Shown: positions 20,789 to 31,042, numbered from the stretch's first letter. The stretch is DNA of 64,000 nucleotides from Ectopseudomonas chengduensis (GCF_900102635.1 NZ_FMZQ01000008.1:156288-220287), one strand, 5' to 3'. Notes: generated from the letters alone by a model not told the origin. Made by a program: numbers and translations.

Positions 20789-21688
20789 ATGAACCTGCCC
20801 ACATCCGTACGCCTGGTCGAAGTCGGCCCGCGCGACGGCCTGCAGAACGAGAAGCAACCGATCAGCGTCGCCGACAAGGTGCGCCTGGTGGACGATCTAA
20901 CAGCAGCCGGTCTGAGCTATATCGAGGTAGGTAGCTTCGTCTCGCCCAAATGGGTGCCGCAGATGGCGGGCTCTGCCGAGGTGTTCGCCGGCATTCAGCG
21001 CCAGCCAGGCGTCACCTACGCAGCCCTGACACCCAATCTGAAAGGCCTCGAAGCCGCGCTGGAGGCAAAGGTCGAGGAAGTGGCGGTGTTCGCCGCCGCC
21101 AGCGAGGCCTTCTCGCAGAAGAACATCAACTGCTCCATCGCCGACAGCCTGCAGCGCTTCGTACCGCTGATGGAAGCGGCGAAGGCGGCGGACGTACGCG
21201 TACGCGGCTACGTGTCCTGCGTACTGGGCTGCCCCTACGATGGCGAAATCGCGCCCGAGCAGGTCGCCAGCGTCGCCCGTGAGCTGTACGCCATGGGCTG
21301 CTACGAGGTATCGCTCGGCGACACCATCGGCACCGGCACCGCTGGCGCCACCCGTAAGATGTTCGAGGTCGTCGCTCGCGACATCCCGCGCGACAGGCTC
21401 GCCGGGCATTTCCACGACACCTATGGCCAGGCCCTGGCCAACATCTACGCCAGCCTGCTCGAAGGCATCAATGTGTTCGACAGTTCGGTCGCCGGCCTCG
21501 GCGGCTGTCCCTACGCCAAGGGCGCCACCGGCAACGTCGCCACCGAAGACGTGCTCTACCTGCTGCAGGGCCTGGGTATCGAAACCGGCGTGGACATGGA
21601 TAAGCTGATCGCCGCTGGTCAGCGCATCTGCGAGGTACTGGGCAAGGCCAATGGCTCGCGGGTTGCGCGTGCTCGCCTGAGCCGATAG
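20789..21688 (+). CDS. liuE: Hydroxymethylglutaryl-CoA lyase
   Basis: A 299-residue TIM-barrel lyase that splits HMG-CoA into acetoacetate and acetyl-CoA, ending leucine degradation. Metal and catalytic residues are visible: VEVGPRDGLQNE near the start (Asp15), HFHDTYG (His207/His209) and the signature GLGGCPYAKGATGN with Cys240. The GAGGACATCCG before the ATG supplies a ribosome site. The acetoacetate it makes can be activated by the AacS enzyme encoded next. Confidence 0.95.
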   Translation: MNLPTSVRLVEVGPRDGLQNEKQPISVADKVRLVDDLTAAGLSYIEVGSFVSPKWVPQMAGSAEVFAGIQRQPGVTYAALTPNLKGLEAALEAKVEEVAVFAAASEAFSQKNINCSIADSLQRFVPLMEAAKAADVRVRGYVSCVLGCPYDGEIAPEQVASVARELYAMGCYEVSLGDTIGTGTAGATRKMFEVVARDIPRDRLAGHFHDTYGQALANIYASLLEGINVFDSSVAGLGGCPYAKGATGNVATEDVLYLLQGLGIETGVDMDKLIAAGQRICEVLGKANGSRVARARLSR

Positions 21689-21709
21689 ATGCCATCGCCT
21701 TCTGCACTT

Positions 21710-21757
21710 TAGGAGCGGATTCATCCGCGATTTTCGCGGCTAAAGCCGCTCCTACAA
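21710..21757. repeat. TAGGAGCGG-family REP pair
   Basis: TAGGAGCGGATTCATCCGCG and, after a TTTT spacer, CGCGGCTAAAGCCGCTCCTA form two adjacent stems whose outer ends TAGGAGCGG and CCGCTCCTA are complementary. It lies 22 bases after liuE and may act as a transcription-attenuating or mRNA-stabilising hairpin. Confidence 0.8.
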
Positions 21758-21909
21758 GGGGCTGCAGCGTATCGCCCCGTCGTTTTATCCAGAGTTTCGG
21801 AACCGATGAGAAAGTCGGTGCGATAGCAGCAAAGGTCGTCTGAGTTAAAGGTCAAATGCCCCGAACGCACTAAGCTGAAGCCCAGGGACAAGAACGACGA
21901 GGACTGACC

Positions 21910-23871
<1,962 letters not shown>

Positions 23872-23977
23872 CCATAAGCCACCAGTCAGAAAAAATCACT
23901 ATACTGGCGCCATTTTTTCGTCTTCACAGCAGCTGAGTCCTGGCCAAGACCAACTCGGCAAATGGCAAGGTGGCGAC

Positions 23978-24805
23978 ATGAACATCATCCAGCGCAACAA
24001 CGTTCAACGCTTGAAAGCGGAAACGACCGATGCCCCAACGTTCATCTACGGCCACGGCTTCGGTTGCAATCAGGAGATGTGGAGCAAGGTCACGCCGGCC
24101 TTCAGCCAGCACTGGCACCAGGTGCTGTTTGACTATGTCGGCAGCGGCCGCTCCGATGCCAGCGCCTTCCACCCTGCCCGCTATGCCCAGCTGGAGGGTT
24201 ACGTGGAAGACCTTCTGGAAGTATGCGATGTGCTCGAACTCTCGGGTGATCTGACCTTCGTTGGCCACTCGATCAGTTGCAGCGTCGGCATTCTTGCTGC
24301 CATCAGGCGGCCCGAACTGTTCTCCCGGCTGATTCTTCTCGGCCCCTCCCCCTGTTTTCTCAACGATCCGCCCGACTATCGCGGCGGGTTCGAACGCAGT
24401 GACCTGGAGGGGCTGCTGGAGCTGATGGCCCATAACTATCTGGGCTGGGCCCAGCAGTTCGCACCACTGGTATCGGCCGACGAGACTCCCGCAGTCACCC
24501 GGCAGCTCTCCGACAGCTTCTGCTCGACCGACCCAATCATGGCCCATGCCTTCGCTCAAGCCACCTTCTTCTCCGATATCCGCCCGGCGCTACAGTCGTG
24601 TCCGTCGCCCAGCCTGATCCTGCACCACCAGCGTGATGCACTGGTTCCCACATCAGTTGCCGACTATCTGCATACCGCACTCACGGGCAGCACCCTGGAA
24701 ACGCTGGACGTCAGCGGTCATTGCGCGCACATGAGCCATCCTGAACTGGTGAGCGCCGCCATGCATCGCTACCTGCAGGGAGCACGCACACGTGTTCTAT
24801 CTTGA
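23978..24805 (+). CDS. RsbQ-like alpha/beta hydrolase
   Basis: A 275-residue alpha/beta hydrolase with the catalytic triad Ser98 (VGHSISC), Asp220 (HHQRDALVP) and His248 (DVSGHCAHMSHPE). Triad spacing is almost the same as in Bacillus RsbQ, and the N-terminal GHGFGCNQEMW and FDYVGSGRSD motifs are those of the RsbQ/KAI2/D14 group. RsbQ generates or modifies a small hydrophobic signal read by a partner PAS domain. Here the next gene, overlapping by 14 bases, encodes a PAS-GGDEF protein, so the hydrolase probably supplies its signal. AAGGTGG precedes the ATG; TATACT at about 23899 is a possible -10. Confidence 0.85.
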   Translation: MNIIQRNNVQRLKAETTDAPTFIYGHGFGCNQEMWSKVTPAFSQHWHQVLFDYVGSGRSDASAFHPARYAQLEGYVEDLLEVCDVLELSGDLTFVGHSISCSVGILAAIRRPELFSRLILLGPSPCFLNDPPDYRGGFERSDLEGLLELMAHNYLGWAQQFAPLVSADETPAVTRQLSDSFCSTDPIMAHAFAQATFFSDIRPALQSCPSPSLILHHQRDALVPTSVADYLHTALTGSTLETLDVSGHCAHMSHPELVSAAMHRYLQGARTRVLS

Positions 24806-25745
24806 TCGCCTACCCGGCCCGGTACTGGTCACTGACTGCAACGGCCGAATCAAGCACTCCAATTGCGATTTCAAGCGCCTGGCAGGTGCGGGCGCGGCCG
24901 AAGGCATGGATCAGTTCTTTCCGCCGGCCAGTCGCATCTTCCTGCATACCCACGCCTGGCCCCTGTTGCTTCGCAACGGCGAGTTCAGTGAGCTTTACCT
25001 GCAACTGCAATCAGAAAACGGCCAGTCAATACCCGTCATGGCCAACGCACGCATCAGCGAAGTCGATGGCGCGCCGGAGGTCATCTGGCTGTTCTTCGTC
25101 GCCAAGGATCGCCAACGTTTCGAAGCAGAGCTGCTCAAGGCTCGCGAACAGGCGCAGGAAAGCGCAGCACAACTGGCCAAGGCCAACCTGGCGCTGCAGA
25201 GCGCCTACGCCCAGTTGGCCAACTATGCGGTGGAAATTCAGAGTGAAGCCGAGCAGCTTGCACAACTGAGCCATACCGACCCACTGACTGCGCTGAGTAA
25301 TCGCAGGGCACTGTCAGTGCATGTCGAGCAGTGGCTCGGCAACGTCAGCGACCTGGCTTGCGGCAGCCTTTTGTTGATCGATATCGACCACTTCAAACAG
25401 ATCAATGATCGCTTCGGCCATGCCGAGGGAGATCGCGTTCTGGTGGATATGGCGCAACGTCTTCTGGCCAGCGTGCGCAGTGGCGACAGCGTGGTGCGCT
25501 ACGGCGGCGAAGAGTTCGCGATATGGCTGCCCAACGCCGATCTCGCTGAAGCCAGCGACATCGCCGAGCGCGTGCATGATCAGATCAAGGCGCTTGAGGT
25601 CGCCAACGAACCGGTCACGGTAAGCATCGGCATCGCCAGCCTGAAACCCTGCGAACGCTACCTGGAGCGTCTGCTGGCGGCAGCCGACAAAGCCCTTTAC
25701 ACAGCCAAAGCCCAGGGCAGGAATCGCAGCATTCGGCACGAGTAG
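24792..25745 (+). CDS. PAS-GGDEF diguanylate cyclase
   Basis: A 317-residue cytosolic protein starting at GTG. A PAS-like domain (about 1-105) is followed by a coiled coil (about 105-160, rich in Ala, Glu and Gln) and a GGDEF domain (about 160-315). The active-site motif is GGEEF (238-242) and an RxxD inhibitory site (RSGD, 229-232) stands exactly five residues before it. It should therefore make cyclic di-GMP and show product feedback. It overlaps the RsbQ-like hydrolase gene, so the two are surely co-expressed. In Bacillus the PAS partner of RsbQ is a phosphatase; here it is a cyclase. Confidence 0.88.
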   Translation: MFYLDRLPGPVLVTDCNGRIKHSNCDFKRLAGAGAAEGMDQFFPPASRIFLHTHAWPLLLRNGEFSELYLQLQSENGQSIPVMANARISEVDGAPEVIWLFFVAKDRQRFEAELLKAREQAQESAAQLAKANLALQSAYAQLANYAVEIQSEAEQLAQLSHTDPLTALSNRRALSVHVEQWLGNVSDLACGSLLLIDIDHFKQINDRFGHAEGDRVLVDMAQRLLASVRSGDSVVRYGGEEFAIWLPNADLAEASDIAERVHDQIKALEVANEPVTVSIGIASLKPCERYLERLLAAADKALYTAKAQGRNRSIRHE

Positions 25746-25813
25746 CCGGCTCAGGATCGGTCGCTGCATCGGGCCGCAAACGCCTCCTATACTGGAGCGA
25801 CAATGACAACAGG

Positions 25814-26563
25814 ATGTTCGTCGTGAACACGTTTTTCTGCCTGCTGCTGGCGTTGATGCTAGCTGGAACCGCATCCGCCCACGAGCCCATCAAGCTATAC
25901 ATGCCAGACGCGCCACCCCTGACGCTGCATCACTACGAGGGCGGCCATGGCATGGCAGGTGACGTGGTACTGGCTGCGCTGGCCAGGATCGGCAAACTCA
26001 CCGACATCGTCGCCGAGCCCTGGCCACGCGCCCAGGTCAACGTGTCCAGGGGCAGAAACATGCTGATCATTCCCCTGTCACGAACGCCCGAGCGCGAGGA
26101 GCTATATACCTGGATTGCCTCGATCATGGAGCTGGAGCGCGCCTTCTTCAGCCTCGACGAGCCGGTCACCAGCTTCATGCAGGCCCGTCAGCGTTATCGC
26201 CGCATAGGTGTCGGCATGGGCACGGCGCAGGTGGGCATCCTGCAGCGCCAGGGTTTCAGCGACGAGCAGATCGTGCAACTCAAGCTGGGCGAAAACCCGG
26301 CCCATCTGCTCAGCCTTGGACGTATCGACGCCTGGTTCACCGGGGTGCCGGAGGCGCTGTACATCTGGGAAAGCTCGGCCTATCGCGAACAGAACCTGCG
26401 CAGGAGCCCCACCCTGGCCAGCACCGGCCTGTATCTGGGCTGCTCGAAGGACTGCGATGCGCAACTGGTCGAACAGCTGCGCGCCGCCATCAGCGAACTG
26501 GAAGAGGACGGCGTCAGCCAGCGGCTGCGTCAGGCCTATCTGCCGCTGCAGCCCGACCCTTAA
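25814..26563 (+). CDS. Periplasmic solute-binding protein, type 3, without transporter
   Basis: A 249-residue exported protein with a signal peptide ending GTASA-HEPIKLYMPD. The body has the look of the amino-acid-type periplasmic binding fold (LTLHHYEGGHGMAGDVVLAAL, IGVGMGTAQVGILQRQG, IDAWFTGVPEALYIW). No permease or ATPase gene is near, so it may be a sensory or orphan binding protein. The ATG at 25814 sits right behind AGG; a GTG at 25823 has AGGA at a better distance of 8 bases and is an alternative. It follows the PAS-GGDEF gene by 68 bases. A TATACT hexamer at about 25787 may be its own -10. Confidence 0.72.
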   Translation: MFVVNTFFCLLLALMLAGTASAHEPIKLYMPDAPPLTLHHYEGGHGMAGDVVLAALARIGKLTDIVAEPWPRAQVNVSRGRNMLIIPLSRTPEREELYTWIASIMELERAFFSLDEPVTSFMQARQRYRRIGVGMGTAQVGILQRQGFSDEQIVQLKLGENPAHLLSLGRIDAWFTGVPEALYIWESSAYREQNLRRSPTLASTGLYLGCSKDCDAQLVEQLRAAISELEEDGVSQRLRQAYLPLQPDP

Positions 26564-27780
26564 ATCCCCTGTCGCCCCGGGTCTTCCGGCGGTTGCTCCT
26601 GCTCGATGTCCTCCAGTTTCAGCTCCAGCCCCCAGTCGCCTGCAGCAGCGGCTTTCGCTGCAGGTGCCGGCGTGACAACCGGCGCAGCGGCGGCGGGTGC
26701 AGGCATGGCATTGGCCGGATTGTCGCGATGGAGCTTGAGCTTCAGGCGCACGTTGTTCGCCGAGTCAGCGTTCTTCACCGCCTCCTCCTCGTCGATCGCA
26801 CCTTCGTGCACCAGGTCGATCAGCGCCTGATCGAAGGTCTGCATGCCGAGGTTCTTGGATTTCTCCATGATTTCCTTGAGCTCGGAAAACTCGTTGCGCT
26901 TGATCAGATCGCGCACCGTCGGCGTACCCAGCATTACCTCCACCGCGGCGCGGCGCTTGCCATCGACGGTTTTGACCAGACGCTGCGAAACGAATGCCTT
27001 GAGGTTGTTGCCCAGGTCGTTCAGCAGTTGCGGGCGGCGATCCTCGGGGAAGAAGTTGATGATGCGATCCAGCGCCTGGTTGGCGTTGTTGGCATGCAAC
27101 GTGGAAATCGCCAGGTGCCCGGTATCGGCGAAGGCCAGGGCATGCTCCATAGTCTCGCGGTCGCGGATCTCGCCGATCAGGATCACGTCCGGCGCCTGGC
27201 GCAGGGTGTTCTTCAGTGCGGCATGGAAGCTGCGGGTATCCACGCCCACCTCGCGCTGGTTGATGATCGACTTCTTGTGCCGGTGCACATACTCCACCGG
27301 GTCTTCGATGGTAATGATATGGCCGCCGCTGTTGCGGTTGCGGTAGTCGATCAGCGCCGCCAGGGAGGTCGACTTGCCCGAACCGGTACCGCCGACGAAC
27401 AGCACCAGGCCGCGTTTTTCCATCACCGTGCCGAGCAGCACTTCGGGCAGTTTGAGGTCTTCGAAGCGCGGAATATCCAGCTTGATGTTGCGCGCGACGA
27501 TGGATACCTCGTTACGCTGTTTGAAGATGTTGATGCGAAAACGCCCCACACCGGCCAGCGATATCGCCAGGTTCATCTCCAGTTCGCGCTCGAATTCCTC
27601 ACGCTGGGCACTGTCCATGATCGAATCGGCAATGGCCGCCACATCGCCCGCCTTCATCGGCTCCTGGCTCAGCGCCTTGAGCACGCCATTGAACTTCGCG
27701 CAGGGCGGCGCGCCGGTAGAAAGATAGAGATCGGAACCATCCTGAGTGGACAGGATTTTCAGCATTGCTTGGAGATCCAT
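26560..27780 (-). CDS. PilT/PilU-family retraction ATPase (orphan)
   Basis: A 406-residue hexameric secretion-type ATPase. Walker A is VGGTGSGKST (129-138), the Asp box is ITIEDPVEYVH, Walker B is DVILIGEIRDRETM and the His box is GHLAISTLHANNANQALDR. These features, especially HANNANQALDRIINFFP, are PilU-like rather than PilT-like. An Ala/Pro-rich tail of about 40 residues (PAPAAAAPVV) is not usual in PilU. The start at 27780 (MDLQAMLKIL) is the family start; the open frame extends 93 codons upstream over the divergent ppiC promoter. No pilT is adjacent, so it may be an extra paralogue that tunes type IV pilus retraction. Confidence 0.8.
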   Translation of the reverse strand: MDLQAMLKILSTQDGSDLYLSTGAPPCAKFNGVLKALSQEPMKAGDVAAIADSIMDSAQREEFERELEMNLAISLAGVGRFRINIFKQRNEVSIVARNIKLDIPRFEDLKLPEVLLGTVMEKRGLVLFVGGTGSGKSTSLAALIDYRNRNSGGHIITIEDPVEYVHRHKKSIINQREVGVDTRSFHAALKNTLRQAPDVILIGEIRDRETMEHALAFADTGHLAISTLHANNANQALDRIINFFPEDRRPQLLNDLGNNLKAFVSQRLVKTVDGKRRAAVEVMLGTPTVRDLIKRNEFSELKEIMEKSKNLGMQTFDQALIDLVHEGAIDEEEAVKNADSANNVRLKLKLHRDNPANAMPAPAAAAPVVTPAPAAKAAAAGDWGLELKLEDIEQEQPPEDPGRQGI

Positions 27781-27928
27781 GGCGGCGTTTCCGTGAGCGC
27801 GATTGAAATACCATAGGCCATGATTGATCCGCGCTGCGGACAACACACAACCCATAAAATTGACGCCATTCTGCTGGCGCAATGAATGCTGGCACAATAG
27901 CGCCCTGACAGATTTGAGGACCCCATCA

Positions 27929-28207
27929 ATGGCAAAGGCAATGGCCCGCCACATCCTGGTCAAGACCGAAGCGGAAGCCGCCGCGCTGAAGAAGCGCATT
28001 GCCGCCGGCGAAGCCTTCGATGTGCTGGCGCGCAAGCACTCCACCTGCCCCTCCGGCAAGAAAGGTGGCGACCTAGGTGAAGTGCGGCCCGGGCAGATGG
28101 TGCGTGCGGTGGATCAGGTGATCTTCAAGAAGGCGCTGCGTGAAGTGCACGGCCCGGTGAAGACCCAGTTCGGCTACCACCTGATCCAGGTGTTCTATCG
28201 CGACTGA
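27929..28207 (+). CDS. ppiC: Parvulin-type peptidyl-prolyl isomerase
   Basis: A 92-residue, single-domain cytosolic PPIase. It has the parvulin core: ARHILVKTEAEA, the catalytic-site stretch FDVLARKHSTCPSGKKGGDLGEV with its Cys, and the closing KTQFGYHLIQV. The length matches PpiC (about 93). GAGGA stands 8 bases before the ATG. It is divergent from the PilU-like gene and ends 7 bases from the convergent LysR gene. Confidence 0.93.
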   Translation: MAKAMARHILVKTEAEAAALKKRIAAGEAFDVLARKHSTCPSGKKGGDLGEVRPGQMVRAVDQVIFKKALREVHGPVKTQFGYHLIQVFYRD

Positions 28208-28214
28208 GCCCTGC

Positions 28215-29126
28215 TCAGGCGCCTGGCTCGCCCATGAACTCGATGATCTTGCTCCTCAGCCAGCGCTCGGCGGGATCGTTGTCGGTCACCCCACTCCAGA
28301 CCATCGACAGATCCGAATTGACCAGCTCGAATGGCGGGTCATCGGCACGCAGGCGGGTCCCTTCGATCAGTGCTGCCGCGGCGAAATCCGGTACCGTGGC
28401 GAGCATTTCCGTACCGGCGATGATCGAGCGCAAGCCACTGAACTGCGGCACCGCCAGCACCACGCGACGCGAGCGATCCAGGCGCGCCAGGTCGTTGTCG
28501 ATGTTGCCGCACAGATCTCCCGAAAACGACACCAGCGCATGCGGACGCGAACAGTACTCGTCCAGCGTCAGCGCGCCAGGGCGGTCGTCACCGCGCAGCA
28601 CCTTGACCTTCATCTCGCGCAGCTTGCGCCGCTTGGCGTTGGCCGGCAGCTCGGTGGTGTAGCTGACGCCAACGGAAATTTCCCCCGAGGCCAACATCGC
28701 TGACATCAACAGGAAGTTGACCCGGCGCACCACGATCACCACCTCCGGCGCCTCTTCGCGAATCTGCTTGAGCAACGCCGGGAACAGACCGAACTCGGCA
28801 TCATCGGACAGACCGATGCGGAAGGTGTCGCGGTTGCTGGCCGGGTTGAACTCTCGGGCACGGCTGACCGCGCCCGAGATGGTATCCATGGCCGGCTGCA
28901 GCTCCTTGAGAATCGCCAGCGCTCGCGCCGTCGGTTCGAAACCACGGCCGTTGCGCACCAGCAACGGATCGTCAAACAGATCACGCAGCCGGGCCAGCGC
29001 CGCACTGACCGCCGGCTGGCCAAGAAAGAGCTTCTCGGCGGCACGGGTCAGGTTCTTCTCGAACATCAGGGTTTCGAAGATCACCAGCAGATTCAGGTCG
29101 ACGCGGCGCAGGTCGTTGCGATTCAT
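28215..29126 (-). CDS. LysR-family regulator (NodD-like)
   Basis: A 303-residue LysR-type regulator. The N-terminal helix-turn-helix is LNLLVIFETLMFEKNLTRAAEKLFLGQPAVSAALARLRDLFDDPLLVRNGRGFEPT, whose VDLNLL start and FDDPLLVR are typical of the NodD/PA-type branch. A two-lobed ligand domain follows (about 90-300). It stands alone between ppiC and a DUF1348 gene 67 bases upstream of its start. The target is not evident from the sequence; ligand unknown. Confidence 0.85.
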   Translation of the reverse strand: MNRNDLRRVDLNLLVIFETLMFEKNLTRAAEKLFLGQPAVSAALARLRDLFDDPLLVRNGRGFEPTARALAILKELQPAMDTISGAVSRAREFNPASNRDTFRIGLSDDAEFGLFPALLKQIREEAPEVVIVVRRVNFLLMSAMLASGEISVGVSYTTELPANAKRRKLREMKVKVLRGDDRPGALTLDEYCSRPHALVSFSGDLCGNIDNDLARLDRSRRVVLAVPQFSGLRSIIAGTEMLATVPDFAAAALIEGTRLRADDPPFELVNSDLSMVWSGVTDNDPAERWLRSKIIEFMGEPGA

Positions 29127-29193
29127 TCAGGGCTCTCGAGCACGGTGTGATTGACGCATTAAAGCAGCAACCTCCGTGCCCACATAGCCCAGA

Positions 29194-29673
29194 TCAGAGG
29201 CCCAGCTCGGACAACCCCGGATGATCGTCAGGACGACGCCCCTGGGGCCAGCGAAACTTGCGCTCGGACTCCTGAATGGGCAGATCGTTGATGCAGGCAT
29301 AGCGATTGATCATCAGGCCGTCGGCGCCGAACTCCCAGTTCTCGTTGCCGTAGGAGCGAAACCAGTTGCCCGAATCGTCGCGCCATTCATAGGCATAGCG
29401 CACGGCAATGCGGTTGTCGGTGAACGCCCAGAGCTCCTTGATCAGACGGTACTCCAGCTCCTTGGCCCACTTGCGCTCGAGGAAGGCACGCGCCTGATCG
29501 CGGCCATTGGCGAACTCGGCGCGGTTGCGCCAACGCGTATCGAGGCTGTAGGCCAGGGCTACCCTGGCGGCATCACGGCTGTTCCAGCCATCCTCGGCCA
29601 GGCGCACTTTCTCGATGGCGCTCTCGCGAGTGAACGGCGGCAGCGGCGGACGAACTTCATTATTTGACGACAT
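29194..29673 (-). CDS. DUF1348 / NTF2-like protein
   Basis: A 159-residue protein of the DUF1348 family, which has an NTF2-like cone fold. Landmarks are [46 protein letters not shown] and YGNENWEF. No signal peptide. Members are conserved in bacteria and fungi but their reaction is not known. It starts 9 bases after the stop of a TetR-family gene and is surely in the same leftward transcript, so it is probably an induced detoxification or catabolic protein controlled by that regulator. Confidence 0.8.
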   Translation of the reverse strand: MSSNNEVRPPLPPFTRESAIEKVRLAEDGWNSRDAARVALAYSLDTRWRNRAEFANGRDQARAFLERKWAKELEYRLIKELWAFTDNRIAVRYAYEWRDDSGNWFRSYGNENWEFGADGLMINRYACINDLPIQESERKFRWPQGRRPDDHPGLSELGL

Positions 29674-29682
29674 GACGGCACC

Positions 29683-30273
29683 TCAGGCTTGCGGGGGATT
29701 TAGCCCATCACTGGGCAACAGGGTTTGCAGGAGCAGTTGCGCGGTGCGACCAGCACTGTCGGCCGCGTCGGCCTGGCCGGTGACCATGGCGACGGCCGTT
29801 GCGCCATCGATCAGCAGGAGAAACTGCCTGGCCATCGCCTCGGGATCGGCAAAGCCGCAAGCCGTGGTCAGCTCGTTCAGGTAGGCCAACAGGCGTTGTT
29901 TGTGCAGCAACGCGACGGCGCGGATCTCGCTGTCGGGATCACCGACCTCCCCTGCCGCATTGATGAAGGCGCAGCCATGGAAGTCAGGTGCGCAGAACCA
30001 GCTGCGCAGCAGTGGGAACACGGCCAGCAGCCGCTCGCTCGGCGATCCCGCAGAAGTGCCGGCGATGAACCATTGCATCCAGCGTTCATCACGCGCGCGC
30101 AGCGCAGCGGCAACCAGCATTTCCTTGGTTGGATAGAGGCGGTAAATGCTTTTACGCGCCACCCCCGACGCCTTAACGATGGCGTCCATGCCAGTGGCGT
30201 TGATACCACCGGCATAGACCAGGCTTTCGGTGGCTTGCAGCAAGCGCTGCTGTAGAGAGACATCTTCGAGCAT
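29683..30273 (-). CDS. TetR-family repressor
   Basis: A 196-residue TetR-type regulator with the helix-turn-helix in residues 8-50 (GINATGMDAIVKASGVARKSIYRLYPTKEML) and an all-helical ligand domain. It heads a two-gene unit with the DUF1348 gene. Two palindromic operators lie 14-52 bases upstream of its ATG, so it should repress itself and its partner. The inducer is not evident. The C-terminal part resembles TetR_C_ domains of the AcrR/YxaF type. Confidence 0.87.
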   Translation of the reverse strand: MLEDVSLQQRLLQATESLVYAGGINATGMDAIVKASGVARKSIYRLYPTKEMLVAAALRARDERWMQWFIAGTSAGSPSERLLAVFPLLRSWFCAPDFHGCAFINAAGEVGDPDSEIRAVALLHKQRLLAYLNELTTACGFADPEAMARQFLLLIDGATAVAMVTGQADAADSAGRTAQLLLQTLLPSDGLNPPQA

Positions 30274-30286
30274 GGTTCAAACCATA

Positions 30287-30325
30287 GAGAATGATCGTTC
30301 TCAGCAAGATAGAACGATCATTCTC
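30287..30325. promoter_or_regulatory. TetR operator pair
   Basis: A perfect inverted repeat has 15-base arms GAGAATGATCGTTCT (30287-30301) and its complement (30311-30325), with 9 bases between. Each arm is itself close to a palindrome of the form GAAYGATCRTTC, so two dimer sites lie 24 bases apart, centre to centre. It is just upstream of the TetR gene. Confidence 0.85.
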
Positions 30326-30394
30326 AAAGGTCAAGCAAATGCATAAACGTCGGGTCAAGTCCCCCTGCGAAACGTCAACTGGCGCCAAGCTACG

Positions 30395-30952
30395 CTAGCT
30401 GCAAAGGAGGTATTCACTGAATCTCGCCACCCCCTGCTCCAGCGGTAGATCAAGTCCGTTGGCAAGGTAGGCGACCGTTCGATAGAAACCAGCCAGCATC
30501 AATATCTCCAGAACCTGCTCATCATCGAAGTACTCCCGGATGCGGGCGAACTCCTCATCGCTCAGCGTTGCACGCTCGTGCAGCGCATCGACGGTGATCA
30601 GCAAAGTAGCTTCTTCGACAGACCACATTTCAGGACGCAATGGCCTGTCCAACGTAGCGCTCACCTCCTCCCTGCTCAAGCCAGCCGCTTCGCCGAAGAC
30701 CGTCACATGAACGCCCCATTCGTACTCACAGCCAGTCAGTGCGCAGCATCTGTCGATGACCAGCTCGCGCTGACGCAGCGTCAGCAGCTTGCCGTCCAAC
30801 AGGGCTCCCGCCGTGAACTTTTGCCATGCGCGCCTGCTGCTCGCCAGGGTCCTGAATAGCACCAGAGGCGGTACACCTGCGCCCATGATCCTGTCGAAGG
30901 ACGCCTGGATTTCCTCCGCATAGGGTTCGTTCAGTGCCGAGATTCTGCTCAT
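30395..30952 (-). CDS. Carboxymuconolactone decarboxylase-family (AhpD-like) protein
   Basis: A 185-residue all-helical protein. The region LTLRQRELVIDRCCALTGCEYEWGVHV (about 58-84) is the CMD core; several relatives carry a CxxC pair for AhpD-type peroxidase activity, but here the pattern is CC-x4-C-x-Y-x-W-x-x-H, as in non-redox CMD members. The product may be a decarboxylase or a peroxidase-like protein; function is not certain. It is divergent from an HxlR regulator with a clear palindrome between them. Confidence 0.78.
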   Translation of the reverse strand: MSRISALNEPYAEEIQASFDRIMGAGVPPLVLFRTLASSRRAWQKFTAGALLDGKLLTLRQRELVIDRCCALTGCEYEWGVHVTVFGEAAGLSREEVSATLDRPLRPEMWSVEEATLLITVDALHERATLSDEEFARIREYFDDEQVLEILMLAGFYRTVAYLANGLDLPLEQGVARFSEYLLCS

Positions 30953-30973
30953 GCTGTATTCTCCGCTATCGAA

Positions 30974-31010
30974 TATGTAGCAACAGTATTGCTACATATT
31001 TTGTAGCAAA
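30974..31010. promoter_or_regulatory. HxlR operator between divergent genes
   Basis: Perfect 10-base arms TATGTAGCAA (30974-30983) and TTGCTACATA (30989-30998), 5 bases apart, are followed by a third half-site TTTGTAGCAAA (31000-31010). It lies 21 bases upstream of the CMD gene and 33 bases upstream of the HxlR gene, a good position to control both. Confidence 0.82.
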
Positions 31011-31042
31011 CAAGAGCGATAAACAGAGGTGATAAGCCCAGC

